A stretch of DNA of 42,890 nucleotides, taken from a virus. The stretch is from the IMG/VR virus record IMGVR_UViG_3300047317_000874, positions 1-42,890 of that record. One strand, written 5' to 3'. How positions within the stretch are numbered: the stretch's first letter is position 1; every line of letters starts with the position of its first letter. The notes under the pieces were generated by a model. That model searched no databases. It saw nothing but the letters and a program-made list of their open reading frames with translations, and was not told where the DNA came from. This document shows positions 23,808 through 31,430 of this stretch, one piece after another. Made by a program: the position numbers and the translations under genes.

Positions 23808-24215
23808 ATGGCGGAGGCTTTCGTTCGGGGCGACGACGTGCATCACCTTGCCTGCGGCGTCTGCCCCTCGCGTTCGTATCCAGTCGGCGAGTTCGATGTC
23901 TTCGAGCGGCCGACGAAGGACTGTCCGTTCAACCCTGCCGACGGTCACCGGTACTCCGCCGATGGCACGCCGGTGTGTGTGCACCCGGACAAGGTCGGAC
24001 TCCCCGCCAAGCGGTACAAGAGCGAGGGCCTACCGCTGGCGGCCGAGGTGGTTCTCCCCTCCGAGGAGCCCGACCTTGTCCCCTACCTACACGACTTGCT
24101 GTACGGCGCAGCTCCGGTTCTGCTCGAAGACCTCATTGCCAAGGCTTCCGTCGAAATCCGGCGGGAGTTCCCCCACCTGGACCCGGTTGTGGTGCTGCGC
24201 CGAGCCTTCGGTTAG
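23808..24215 (+). CDS. Unknown plus-strand protein with Cys pairs
   Basis: The protein has 135 residues and starts at ATG 23808. The N-terminal half has CGVCPSRSYP and later DCPF and VCVHPDK, a possible metal site. The C-terminal half is helical ('LVPYLHDLLYGAAPVLLEDLIAK'). TAGGCT lies only a few bases upstream, so the mRNA may be leaderless. It converges on the leftward gene ending at 24219. No family is recognised. Confidence 0.6.
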   Translation: MAEAFVRGDDVHHLACGVCPSRSYPVGEFDVFERPTKDCPFNPADGHRYSADGTPVCVHPDKVGLPAKRYKSEGLPLAAEVVLPSEEPDLVPYLHDLLYGAAPVLLEDLIAKASVEIRREFPHLDPVVVLRRAFG

Positions 24216-24218
24216 CTG

Positions 24219-24797
24219 CTACGCAGCGGCGAAGTCGATGACGTGGGAGAGCCCCATGTTGAGGAACCCCGCCGCCTTGTACTTCTCGTTGAGGATCCCC
24301 TGGCGCCGCAGCGCCTCCTCGTGGTCGACCCAGTAGCGCTCCGGCGGCTCGCCCCACGCCGCCTGGTAGACCTGGTGGGTGTAGTCGCCGGTGCGCCAGT
24401 CGGTGTGCTCCTGGTCGGTCTGGTGGATCACCTGGACGCCGATCCGCTCGGTGATCCGCGCCAGGAGCTGCGGCTGCGCGATCATCGCGTGCGTCATCTC
24501 GTCCACCGGGATGGCGATCGGCACTTCGGCCAGGTTCTCGTCGGCGGTCATCTCGTAGACGGCCGCCTTGATGGCCAGCGCCCGCAGGCCCTCCTGCAGC
24601 AGAGGGGTCTTGTCGGTGTCCTGGTTGTACAGGCTGATGATCGGCGTGCCGGAGAAGCAGGTCCAGTCCTTGTCGTACTGGAGCGTGGCCGCCACGAAGT
24701 CGGGGAATTCCTCGTCGGCCTTGAGGTCATCCAGGATGTCGGCGGCCCGGGTCGCCACGTCCTCGACGGCGGGAAGAGCTGGTGTCGTTGGGTTCAC
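24219..24797 (-). CDS. Unknown 192-residue protein
   Basis: The gene starts at GTG 24797 behind AGGAG. A soluble mixed protein with 'CFSGTPIISLYNQDTD', 'HAMIAQPQLLARITERIGVQVI' and 'WGEPPERYWVDHEEALRRQGI'. No domain is recognised. It may be co-transcribed with genes 24881-25664. Confidence 0.7.
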   Translation of the reverse strand: MNPTTPALPAVEDVATRAADILDDLKADEEFPDFVAATLQYDKDWTCFSGTPIISLYNQDTDKTPLLQEGLRALAIKAAVYEMTADENLAEVPIAIPVDEMTHAMIAQPQLLARITERIGVQVIHQTDQEHTDWRTGDYTHQVYQAAWGEPPERYWVDHEEALRRQGILNEKYKAAGFLNMGLSHVIDFAAA

Positions 24798-24880
24798 TGC
24801 TGCACTCTCCTAGTCGGTTGTGTCCACCTGCAGCCCCGCCCGGCCGCCGCTGTCCTTCTGTCACGGCCGAGCGGGGAGTC

Positions 24881-25186
24881 TCATATTCGGCGGCGATGCC
24901 TGCCCCGAGGGCGCTCGAAGGGCGGGGGTGGCTGGTCCAGGTCGCCGGAGATCACCGTCTCCAGCACCTGGTTGCCGAGGTCGCGCATGCAGGCCTCGCA
25001 CGAGTACATCGGGACCGAGTGCCCTGCCACTGTCACCGGGCCTATCCAGGCCACCCGGGTGCGCGTCCGCCCGCACCACAGCCAGCACCGGCCGGTCTGC
25101 CAGTGGTTCGCGTCGTTGTTCCTGGCCGTGGTGGGCGGGTAGGTGAGGGCGTCCTGGACTAAGCCAGGTGGGGCGCCGGTCAGCAT
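24881..25186 (-). CDS. Small Cys/Trp-rich protein
   Basis: The protein has 101 residues and starts at ATG 25186 with GAAGGCAC upstream. Contains 'GRCWLWCGRTRTRVAWIGPV' and 'YSCEACMRDL', so four Cys residues could bind zinc. The basic tail is RPRGRHRRR. This type is common in Streptomyces and its phages, with no known role. It overlaps the next gene slightly. Confidence 0.65.
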   Translation of the reverse strand: MLTGAPPGLVQDALTYPPTTARNNDANHWQTGRCWLWCGRTRTRVAWIGPVTVAGHSVPMYSCEACMRDLGNQVLETVISGDLDQPPPPFERPRGRHRRRI

Positions 25187-25413
25187 GTGCCTTCACGCGA
25201 GCGCTTGTTGGCCAGGGACACGCGAAGCCGCAGTTCCCGTTTCGCACTGACCGGTTCCACGTTGCTCACGGCCGTCTCCCACGGCTTGCGGGACATCAGG
25301 CCCACCACGTGCAGGATCTCGCCCTCCACGCGCACCACCTCCGCGAAGCGGGCGTTCACCTTGTCTTCGACGATGTGCCCGATCAAGCCTGCTGCTCCGT
25401 CTGCGTCGAACAC
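25180..25413 (-). CDS. Small unknown protein
   Basis: The protein has 77 residues and starts at GTG 25413 inside the end of the upstream gene. Strand-rich N-terminal half ('ARFAEVVRVEGEILHVVGLM') and a basic end. The start is chosen by position; longer in-frame starts overlap the upstream gene too far. Confidence 0.5.
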   Translation of the reverse strand: MFDADGAAGLIGHIVEDKVNARFAEVVRVEGEILHVVGLMSRKPWETAVSNVEPVSAKRELRLRVSLANKRSREGTC

Positions 25414-25664
25414 TGCGGAGCCTCCTCCCGGCGGTTGGCCAGCTCGTCGAGGCACGCCGCCAGGTTGACGGCGACGTCCGGACGGCAACGGCCCAGCGAA
25501 ACCAGGGGATTCTGCACGGATGCGAAGTCAGGCCCGACGGAGGGGAGCACGAGACCCACCCGTGCAAGTGCGTCCTTCAGGGTGCTGGCCGCAGCATCCG
25601 CGTCGGCGACCGACCACGTGCTGGGATCGGGGGAAGTATCCGACAACGTTCTCTTACCCGCCAT
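25383..25664 (-). CDS. Small helical protein
   Basis: The protein has 93 residues and starts at ATG 25664 behind GAAGGAGAG. It is helical with 'WSVADADAAASTLKDALARVGL' and 'RPDVAVNLAACLDELANR'. This type is often found beside DUF397/helix-turn-helix genes in Streptomyces-like genomes, but that link is an impression. It diverges from the regulator at 25889. Confidence 0.6.
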   Translation of the reverse strand: MAGKRTLSDTSPDPSTWSVADADAAASTLKDALARVGLVLPSVGPDFASVQNPLVSLGRCRPDVAVNLAACLDELANRREEAPQCSTQTEQQA

Positions 25665-25733
25665 GGTCTCTCCTTCGCCCAGCTCGCGACCGGAGTCCAA
25701 CGGCCGCGCAACGAACAGCGGTTGAGAGAGCGA

Positions 25734-25762
25734 GTGACAGCATCACCACTCTCTGCTAGGTA
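25734..25762 (+). promoter_or_regulatory. Promoter for the helix-turn-helix/DUF397 operon
   Basis: GTGACA and TAGGTA are separated by exactly 17 bases. The leader to the TTG start is about 120 bases and holds the palindrome ATGCAAGTGCAT (25785-25796), a possible autoregulatory site. Confidence 0.5.
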
Positions 25763-25888
25763 GGATGCCCCCTAACGACGCGTCATGCAAGTGCATGGAC
25801 TCGGCAAGTGCGCGAAAGAGTGAAGGCTGTCCCGGACCATGAGGTGGTGGCAGACTGTGGGGAAGCACTCGCAACCAGGGAGGTCACG

Positions 25889-26752
25889 TTGGCAGACAGC
25901 CCAACGGTGCTGAAGCGACGGCTCGGCGCCGAGCTGCGCAAGATGCGCCGTGCTCGGAACCTGACCACCGCGCAGGTAGCGAAGGATCTGGGCTGGTCCG
26001 AGTCCAAGGTCAGCCGTATCGAGACGGGCAAGTCTCCGCTGGCTGACCAGGATGCCAAACTTCTGCTGGCGCAGTACGGAGTTGACGATTCCGAGGAGGT
26101 TCGGCAGTTCATCGGCCTCACGCGGAAGAGCCGACAGAACGGCTGGTGGCACTCCTTCGGCGACACGCTTCCGGAGTGGTTCAAGCCCTATCTCGGATTC
26201 GAAGCGGACGCGGCGTCCATCCTGACCTACCAGACCGAGCTGGTCCCCGGACTTCTCCAGACCGAGGGCTACGCAGAAGCTGTGATCCGGTCCATGAACC
26301 CTGGGATGTCCAGCGACGAAATCGACGCCCGAGCAAGTGCGCGAGTCCAACGCCAGGACATCCTAAGTTCCGACGCCCCGCCGAGACTCTGGGCGATCAT
26401 CAACGAGGCGGTCGTCCGTAGGGTCGTCGGTTCGCCACGGATCATGCATGAGCAGTTGAAGGCCTTGGCAGACTTCGCGGAGACGCTCCCGAACGTCACT
26501 GTCCAGGTGCTTCCCTTCGACGCCGGGGCCCATGCGGCGCTGGGATACAGCTTTTCCTACCTGACCTTCTCGGACGTACCCGGCTCCATCGCCTACTCGG
26601 AAGGACCCACCAGCGCGACCTACTTGGACAAAGATTCAGACCTGAGCCGCCACGAGGACATCTTCCAGCGGCTGGTGGCCGCCGCAGAGCGGCCCGAGAA
26701 ATCCGTAGACATGATCAGAAACATCGCAGAGGAATACAACCATGCAGGGTAA
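25889..26752 (+). CDS. Helix-turn-helix (XRE) regulator with DUF5753 domain
   Basis: The protein has 287 residues with TTG 25889 as start, chosen for the GGGAGG six bases upstream and because the family normally starts just before 'RRRLGAELR'. The XRE helix-turn-helix lies near 15-65 ('TTAQVAKDLGWSESKVSRIETGKS'). DUF5753 follows: 'ILTYQTELVPGLLQTEGYAEAVIR', 'INEAVVRRVVGSPRIMHEQL', 'TVQVLPFDAGAH', and a closing 'HEDIFQRLVAAA'. Members form pairs with DUF397 proteins and control development and other traits in Streptomyces. Here it overlaps the DUF397 gene by 11 bases. Confidence 0.92.
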   Translation: MADSPTVLKRRLGAELRKMRRARNLTTAQVAKDLGWSESKVSRIETGKSPLADQDAKLLLAQYGVDDSEEVRQFIGLTRKSRQNGWWHSFGDTLPEWFKPYLGFEADAASILTYQTELVPGLLQTEGYAEAVIRSMNPGMSSDEIDARASARVQRQDILSSDAPPRLWAIINEAVVRRVVGSPRIMHEQLKALADFAETLPNVTVQVLPFDAGAHAALGYSFSYLTFSDVPGSIAYSEGPTSATYLDKDSDLSRHEDIFQRLVAAAERPEKSVDMIRNIAEEYNHAG

Positions 26753-26939
26753 CAACCTCGTCTTCGTCAAGAGCAGCTTCAGCAACGGGTCTGGGGACTG
26801 CGTCGAGGTCGCCAAGAAGACCGACGGCGGCCGTGTCGTTCGCGACTCCAAGAACCCCCAGGGCCCTACGCTCGACTTCACGCCGAGCGAGTGGTCCGCG
26901 TTCGTCAAGGGCGCGAAGGCCGGAGAGTTCGACAACTGA
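26742..26939 (+). CDS. DUF397 protein
   Basis: The protein has 65 residues and is a typical DUF397: 'FVKSSFSNGSGDCVEVAKK', 'VRDSKNPQGPTLDFTPSEWSAFV' and a closing 'KGAKAGEFD'. DUF397 proteins pair with the preceding XRE/DUF5753 regulator and modulate it. It overlaps that gene (ATG within the last codons) and is followed by a strong terminator, so the two form one operon. Confidence 0.93.
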   Translation: MQGNNLVFVKSSFSNGSGDCVEVAKKTDGGRVVRDSKNPQGPTLDFTPSEWSAFVKGAKAGEFDN

Positions 26940-26948
26940 GCTAGCGCA

Positions 26949-26990
26949 CAGGGAAGCCCCCGGCCTCACGTTGAGGTCGGGGGCTTCCTG
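26949..26990. terminator. Terminator after the DUF397 gene
   Basis: An 18-base-class stem CAGGGAAGCCCCCGGCCTC/GAGGTCGGGGGCTTCCTG between convergent genes; it can serve both strands. Confidence 0.88.
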
Positions 26991-26998
26991 TCGTTCTT

Positions 26999-27100
26999 CT
27001 AGTGGCCCATCACCGCTCGACAGAGCAGCACGGCGGCCACGAGGCCGCTGATGAACGCCATGACCATCAGCACTGCGATCTTGCGCTCGTCACTGCTCAC
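26999..27100 (-). CDS. 33-residue membrane peptide
   Basis: It starts at GTG 27100 in a GTGA overlap with the upstream stop. After a short charged head (SSDERK) nearly the whole chain is one transmembrane helix (IAVLMVMAFISGLVAAVLL). Function unknown. Confidence 0.5.
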   Translation of the reverse strand: MSSDERKIAVLMVMAFISGLVAAVLLCRAVMGH

Positions 27101-27564
27101 AGCCACTCCCCCGTCATCGCGCCGTGGACGTCGGCCTGGCGGTAGTTGTCGGGCTTGAGGACCTTGCCGTCCTCGCGCCGCAGCACCTCTCCGTTCGGGC
27201 CGACCTTGCTCATGTTCGAGCGGTGCACCTCCGCGAAGACGGCCTCCAGCGGGATGTCCAGGAGGTCGGCGGTGCCGTAGACGACGTACAGCAGGTCGGC
27301 CAGTTCTTTGGCCAGGGCCTCCAGGTCGGAGGACTTCCCGCCCGTCAGCGACTCCTCGACGATGTTGCCGATCCCGTAGTTGAGGAGTTCGGCCGCGACC
27401 TCGTTCCACTCCTCCTGGATCAGGCCCGCCCGCAGAGCGATGAGGTTGTCGCGGTCCTTGCCGGTCCGCTCGATGAAGGGCTTCTCCCCCACCGCCCGGT
27501 GCCACTCGCGCAGCGCCTTCATGGGTCGGTGGGTCTGGGTATGAAGCAGGGTGCGGATCGTCAC
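27097..27564 (-). CDS. MazG-like NTP pyrophosphohydrolase
   Basis: The protein has 155 residues and starts at GTG 27564 in a GTGA overlap. It has the all-alpha NTP pyrophosphohydrolase pattern: 'LRAGLIQEEWNEVAAELL' (EExxE) and 'LEALAKELADLLYVVYGTADLL' (ExxD), followed by 'FAEVHRSNMSKVGPNGEVL'. These enzymes cleave nucleoside triphosphates or related nucleotides to the monophosphate and pyrophosphate, and phages use them to adjust nucleotide pools or alarmones. Codons 7-9 carry the CTTCATACC motif. Confidence 0.85.
   Translation of the reverse strand: MTIRTLLHTQTHRPMKALREWHRAVGEKPFIERTGKDRDNLIALRAGLIQEEWNEVAAELLNYGIGNIVEESLTGGKSSDLEALAKELADLLYVVYGTADLLDIPLEAVFAEVHRSNMSKVGPNGEVLRREDGKVLKPDNYRQADVHGAMTGEWL
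27538..27546 (-). repeat. CTTCATACC motif copy
   Basis: Exact copy on the coding strand near the start of the MazG-like gene, read as Leu-His-Thr. Confidence 0.8.
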
Positions 27565-28247
27565 ATGCTCTCCTTGGGGGTGATGGCAGTGCGCACGTGC
27601 GCGGGCAGTTGGCTGACGATCTGCTCGGCGTGGGCCTTGTAGGGGGTCGTGGGGCTGTCGCTCTCGGTGTAGTTCAGGAACCACAGGAAGGGGCGCTTCT
27701 TCCACTGAGGCAGGAATGCCCCTGCCTCTCGAAGGCGACCGATCTTGTGGCGCAGGCCTTCGCGGGCGTCGTGGTCTCCGACCCAGATGTGGTGCCCCGC
27801 GTCGTAGGAGGGGCCGTGGAAGCCCCCGCTGCTGGTGACCTGCCAGTGCTTGAAGTCGCGGGGGAACTCGGTGTTGTAGAAGATCTTGCTGGTGTTGACG
27901 GTGCGCCCCCGGTAGGACTCCAGGGTGGCGAGGATCCCGTCGGAATGCCACAGGAGCAGGTACTGCTCGGTGACCGAGCGCTCACCCTCGTAGGCGCGGG
28001 AGGGGAACTCCCGGCGGTGCACGACCTGGAATCCCAGGTCGTTGTAGACCGCCACTGCCTCCTGGAAGTCGCTGCCGTGGTGGGTGTCCCCGGCCGTCTT
28101 CAGGGCCTCTGTCTTGGCCTGGTTGCCCATCATGGCCAGGGCGAAGCCGAACTCGGCGGTCGCGGGGTCGTCCTTGTAGGACTTGCCGGTCCTCCGTTCG
28201 GCGTCGGCCAGGGCGTCGTAGGCGAGCAGGGTCTCTATGTCGGTCAC
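27561..28247 (-). CDS. Unknown 228-residue protein
   Basis: The gene starts at ATG 28247. Contains 'KIFYNTEFPRDFKHWQVTSSGG', 'HHIWVGDHDAREGLRHKIG' and 'RPFLWFLNYTESD'. A soluble alpha/beta protein with many His and aromatic residues; a nuclease or transferase cannot be claimed. It is translationally coupled to the MazG-like gene. Confidence 0.7.
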   Translation of the reverse strand: MTDIETLLAYDALADAERRTGKSYKDDPATAEFGFALAMMGNQAKTEALKTAGDTHHGSDFQEAVAVYNDLGFQVVHRREFPSRAYEGERSVTEQYLLLWHSDGILATLESYRGRTVNTSKIFYNTEFPRDFKHWQVTSSGGFHGPSYDAGHHIWVGDHDAREGLRHKIGRLREAGAFLPQWKKRPFLWFLNYTESDSPTTPYKAHAEQIVSQLPAHVRTAITPKESM

Positions 28248-28287
28248 TGTCTCTCCGTCTTCGGGTGGGTTCCGGGGTGAGCGCGGA

Positions 28288-28785
28288 CTAGTCGGGGAGG
28301 ATGTCGCCGAGGTCGCCGGGGTCGACAGCCAGGGGCAGGCGGCCGTCGTCGAAGAGGGTCACGCCTGCCAGCGCGTACGCCTGATCGACCAGTTGTGCGC
28401 ACTGCAGACGGTCCGGCCGGATGATCCGGCGGTTGATGGCGGGGATCCACAGGCCGAAGAAGCGCAGGCCCAGCGCGGCGTCGTCGACCCAGTTGTAGGG
28501 CACACCCTTGCCACCGTTGGCGTGGGTGAAGCCGAGCGCGATGTCCCAGATCTTCTCCCGCGTGGCCTGCGGGAGGACGGTATGAAGGTTGTACTTCGCG
28601 TTCGGGTAACGCGAGACGTGGGAGAAGCGGGCGCCACCGGGCTGGGCCTCCACGATGATCCCTCGCGGGCCGACGATGAAGGCGTGGTTGTAGCGGCTGA
28701 AGGTCAGCAGCCGGATCATCCAGGCGACGAAGCCCTTGGTGGCGGTGACGCCGAAGGAGCCGATCGGGGGGTAGTCAGCAGCCAT
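28288..28785 (-). CDS. Permuted NlpC/P60-like (papain-fold) protein
   Basis: The protein has 165 residues and starts at ATG 28785. The N-terminal 'TATKGFVAWMIRLLTFSRYNHAFIV' has the His of a circularly permuted NlpC/P60 (YiiX/YaeF-like) fold, and the Cys comes later in 'RLQCAQLVDQAYALAG'. Such enzymes cut peptide or amide bonds, sometimes in lipids or cell wall. As a phage enzyme it could act on cell wall or host protein targets. Residues around 69 read Leu-His-Thr from the CTTCATACC motif. Confidence 0.72.
   Translation of the reverse strand: MAADYPPIGSFGVTATKGFVAWMIRLLTFSRYNHAFIVGPRGIIVEAQPGGARFSHVSRYPNAKYNLHTVLPQATREKIWDIALGFTHANGGKGVPYNWVDDAALGLRFFGLWIPAINRRIIRPDRLQCAQLVDQAYALAGVTLFDDGRLPLAVDPGDLGDILPD
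28579..28587 (-). repeat. CTTCATACC motif copy
   Basis: Exact copy inside the permuted NlpC/P60-like gene, in frame as Leu-His-Thr. Confidence 0.8.
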
Positions 28786-29083
28786 CGTTCTCGGTCTCCT
28801 TCGGCTCCGGCTGCGGCGTGTCCTGGGCGGCCGGGGCAGCCCCCATGGAGCCGTAGAAGTCGTACCAGTTGACGTAGTTGCCGATCCGGCCGCTGAAGAG
28901 GTCTCCGTACCGTTTCTTGCCGTAGGGACGCGGGGTCCAGACGGGGTAGGAAACCGGGCCGTAGGGGTAGCCCTCGTCGTCCCGCTCGACGACGGTGGTG
29001 ACGGTCTTGCTCTGCTCGTTCCAGGAGCCGTCGGACGTCTTCTCGCTGTAGACCACCGTGGTGGTCGTCGTCTTACGCGCCAC
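28775..29083 (-). CDS. Small unknown protein
   Basis: The protein has 102 residues. The N-terminal half is a Thr-rich beta stretch (MARKTTTTTVVYSEK), the middle is aromatic ('YPYGPVSYPVWTPRPYG', 'GNYVNWYDFYG') and the tail is acidic. It overlaps both neighbours. No family is recognised. Confidence 0.65.
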   Translation of the reverse strand: MARKTTTTTVVYSEKTSDGSWNEQSKTVTTVVERDDEGYPYGPVSYPVWTPRPYGKKRYGDLFSGRIGNYVNWYDFYGSMGAAPAAQDTPQPEPKETENDGC

Positions 29084-29273
29084 TGTTCTCCTCCAGGGTG
29101 TACTTGCCGTAGAAGTCGATGTGCAGGTTGTCGTTGTTCTCCGCGCGAGCGCGCCACTTCTTGGCGAAGACCTCCCGGGAGTAGAAGAAGGTCTTGGCGG
29201 TCCAGGTGCCGTCCTTGTTGAGCAGCACCCGGACCTTCCACAGGTGGCTGTCCCTAGCGGTCTGCACCGGCAC
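29073..29273 (-). CDS. Small unknown protein
   Basis: The protein has 66 residues and starts at GTG 29273. Contains 'LWKVRVLLNKDGTWTAKTFF' and 'KKWRARAENND'. It is beta-rich in the first half, and it overlaps the genes on both sides. Function unknown. Confidence 0.6.
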   Translation of the reverse strand: MPVQTARDSHLWKVRVLLNKDGTWTAKTFFYSREVFAKKWRARAENNDNLHIDFYGKYTLEENSGA

Positions 29274-29484
29274 CGCCGGGCTCGGTATGAAGTCCGCCGG
29301 GGACGAACCCCTCCATCTCCATGAAGGGCGTCGACAGGGCGACCGCGATCTCGTCGTAGATGCTGGGCCTGCCCTCTGCGGTCACCTGGTCGTGCTTGGC
29401 GACGAACAGAGCGGTCAGGTCGCGGATGTTGACGTAGTACTCTCCGTCGTCGTTCTGGACGAAGCGAAGGGCAGCACTGGGCAT
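29254..29484 (-). CDS. Small unknown protein
   Basis: The protein has 76 residues and starts at ATG 29484 behind CGAGGAG. Contains 'RFVQNDDGEYYVNIRDLTALFV' and 'EGRPSIYDEIAVALSTPFM'. The CTTCATACC motif lies ten codons before the stop and also just upstream of the next gene's start. No family is recognised. Confidence 0.65.
   Translation of the reverse strand: MPSAALRFVQNDDGEYYVNIRDLTALFVAKHDQVTAEGRPSIYDEIAVALSTPFMEMEGFVPGGLHTEPGGAGADR
29284..29292 (-). repeat. CTTCATACC motif copy
   Basis: Exact copy on the coding strand near the end of the 76-residue gene, read as Leu-His-Thr. Confidence 0.8.
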
Positions 29485-29498
29485 GGGAACTCCTCGGG

Positions 29499-30731
29499 TT
29501 ACAGCCACACCCGGTACTCGGACGTGACGCGCCCCTTCTCCGGGTTGATGAAGTGCAGGCGCTGGGACGGGTCGCCGGTGGCGGCCACGAACTCGTGGGC
29601 GTAGATGTTGTCGCTCTCCGGGCTGCCGGTCATGAAGACGGAGCCGCCGTTGGCCAACTGCAGTTGCATGGCCTGGTGGTAGTGCCCGATGTACAGATCG
29701 CGGAACTCCGGGAGTACGCCGGACGCCCACTGGTTGGCCTTGCGCAGGATCCCGTACGCGGGGATGTTGCCGCCGAAGGACTTGATCTCGTCGCCGTGGA
29801 TCGCCATCGCCTTGTAGTTGCCGATGGTGAAGTGCTGGTACCAGTCGCCGGAGGTCTGGAACTTCGACAGCCGGGGCTCTTCGGCCAGGCGCTCGCGGAC
29901 GATGTTGTAGACCATGCGGTCGACGTTGTCGGAGGCCTTGATGCCGTCGCCCTTGCGGCCGAGGCGTCCGTGGTTGCCGTACTCGGCGACGACCTGGACC
30001 TCCTCGTACATCGAGAGGGCCCGCCGGATGGTGTACAGCATCAGGTCGGCGACGTCGAACATCTGCTCGTAGAGCGTGCCGTCGAGTTCCCAGACCTGGC
30101 CGGGGAAGATGGACACGCCCTCGACCATGTCGCCGGTGAACAGCAGGACGGCCTTGTCGACGGGGTGGTCGGCGCGCTGGATCTCGGTGATCGCGTGCGC
30201 CTTGTCGATGTACTTCTCCACCCGGCGCCGCATGATCTGCCGGTCGTAGGTCTCGGTCTGCTTGCCGCCCTGCCAGTCCGTCAGGTGCCACAGGGCGACC
30301 TCGGGGACCCCGATCCGAGTGCGGTAGACGTCGGGACCGGTGTAGGGCGTCTCGCCGACGTAGCGGGCCGCGTCGGTGGCCGCACGGTAGACGGCGTCGA
30401 TGTACTCGTCGCCCCGGGCCTTGGCCTTCTTGTAGGCGGCGAACAGCCGACGGTTGTCGGCCTCCAGGGTCGCGATGCGCTCCTGCGGATCTGCGGCCTC
30501 GCCGTCGGCCACTGCCTCGTTCTCGCCCTCTTCGGGCTGGGTATGAAGCGGCTGCACGTTCGGCCTCTCCCAGTTGTTGGCGCCGCGCCAGCGCCGGACG
30601 GAGGTCTCGGTGGTGCTCACGCCGAGGCGGACCAGTTCGGAGGCCGCCAGGGAGTGGGCTGCGGATCCCTGCAGGATCGCGCGCACCCATTCGTGCTGCT
30701 TGGCAGCCTCGGGGAGCGGGAGTGTGCTCAA
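29499..30731 (-). CDS. Metallophosphoesterase (calcineurin-like)
   Basis: The protein has 410 residues and starts at ATG 30731. The N-terminal 55 residues look like a helix-turn-helix ('SLAASELVRLGVSTTETSVRRW'). The phosphoesterase domain has D152 (LTDWQGGK), G200-D201 (FTGDMVEG), N253-H254 (GNHGR), H312 (IHGDEI) and the GHYH motif 349-352, which together form the two-metal site. The substrate is unknown; phage members often act on nucleic acids or cyclic nucleotides. The CTTCATACC motif falls at residues 62-64, between the two parts. Confidence 0.88.
   Translation of the reverse strand: MSTLPLPEAAKQHEWVRAILQGSAAHSLAASELVRLGVSTTETSVRRWRGANNWERPNVQPLHTQPEEGENEAVADGEAADPQERIATLEADNRRLFAAYKKAKARGDEYIDAVYRAATDAARYVGETPYTGPDVYRTRIGVPEVALWHLTDWQGGKQTETYDRQIMRRRVEKYIDKAHAITEIQRADHPVDKAVLLFTGDMVEGVSIFPGQVWELDGTLYEQMFDVADLMLYTIRRALSMYEEVQVVAEYGNHGRLGRKGDGIKASDNVDRMVYNIVRERLAEEPRLSKFQTSGDWYQHFTIGNYKAMAIHGDEIKSFGGNIPAYGILRKANQWASGVLPEFRDLYIGHYHQAMQLQLANGGSVFMTGSPESDNIYAHEFVAATGDPSQRLHFINPEKGRVTSEYRVWL
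30540..30548 (-). repeat. CTTCATACC motif copy
   Basis: Exact copy inside the metallophosphoesterase gene, in frame as Leu-His-Thr. Confidence 0.8.
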
Positions 30732-30790
30732 GGGGTGTTCCTCTCGGGTGGGGCTGTCTGCCGGACCGTTCCCGGCCCGACCTCGGGTAC

Positions 30791-30818
30791 GTTATCAGGG
30801 TTACCGTATCCCGCGCAA
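30791..30818 (-). promoter_or_regulatory. Leftward promoter with GATACGGTAAC operator
   Basis: TTGCGC (-35) and GATAAC (-10) on the minus strand with a 16-base spacer. The spacer holds GATACGGTAAC (30800-30810 read on the minus strand). A second GGTAAC lies at 30837-30842. It would drive the operon from 30731 leftward. Confidence 0.55.
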
Positions 30819-30935
30819 CCCTCACTTCCGGAGTGAGTTACCGCCACTCCCGCAGTGAACACGGACAATACGGCTACAGCATCATGGATAGCTACACTTG
30901 TTACTGGTTCAGAACCAATACCAAGGAGTCATCTC

Positions 30936-31358
30936 ATGAGTGGTCTCGGTGGCAACACCTTCATCCTGACCGGCGCGGACCTGGCGGTCGCCCTCCCCGT
31001 CCCGGTCGCTGCGGAACTCGCGGCGGTCTACGTCAACCTGGGCACGGCGGGCTCGACCAACTCGGTCTTCACCGTCAACAAGAACGGTGCGGCCACCTCC
31101 GGCGTCGTCACCATCGCGGGCGGCGCGGCGAAGACCGGCAACAAGGTCATCACCAACCCGTACACCGGCGTCAACGCGGCGGCCGGTGTGTGGACCGACC
31201 AGCAGGCGGGCAACCCGCCGTACCCGAACTCCACCGGTGGCGTGAACAACGTCGCCCCGCTGGCCACCTTCGCGGCCGGTGACACGGTCTCCCTGACCAC
31301 GGCGCTCGGCACCTCGGCGGCCAACCCCGGCGTCACCCTGGTCTTCAACACCCTCTGA
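30936..31358 (+). CDS. Isolated Ala/Thr/Val-rich beta protein (moron or decoration protein)
   Basis: The protein has 140 residues and starts at ATG 30936 behind AAGGAG. It is almost without charged residues and is rich in Ala, Thr, Val, Gly and Asn ('GADLAVALPVPVAAELAAVYVN', 'SGVVTIAGGAAKTGNKVI', 'GDTVSLTTALGTSAANPGVTLVF'). It looks like a compact beta-sandwich virion or surface protein. It stands alone on the plus strand with its own leader and a strong terminator, so it is probably well expressed. The family is not recognised. Confidence 0.72.
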   Translation: MSGLGGNTFILTGADLAVALPVPVAAELAAVYVNLGTAGSTNSVFTVNKNGAATSGVVTIAGGAAKTGNKVITNPYTGVNAAAGVWTDQQAGNPPYPNSTGGVNNVAPLATFAAGDTVSLTTALGTSAANPGVTLVFNTL

Positions 31359-31370
31359 CCGCAACCGCAG

Positions 31371-31405
31371 CGCCCCCGGATCACCTTCTCGGTGGTTCGG
31401 GGGCG
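31371..31405 (+). terminator. Terminator after the beta-rich protein gene
   Basis: CGCCCCCG/CGGGGGCG arms with inner CACC/GGTG pairing, 12 bases after the stop. Confidence 0.85.
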
Positions 31406-31430
31406 TTGTGCTATCTACGGAGCGCACGAG

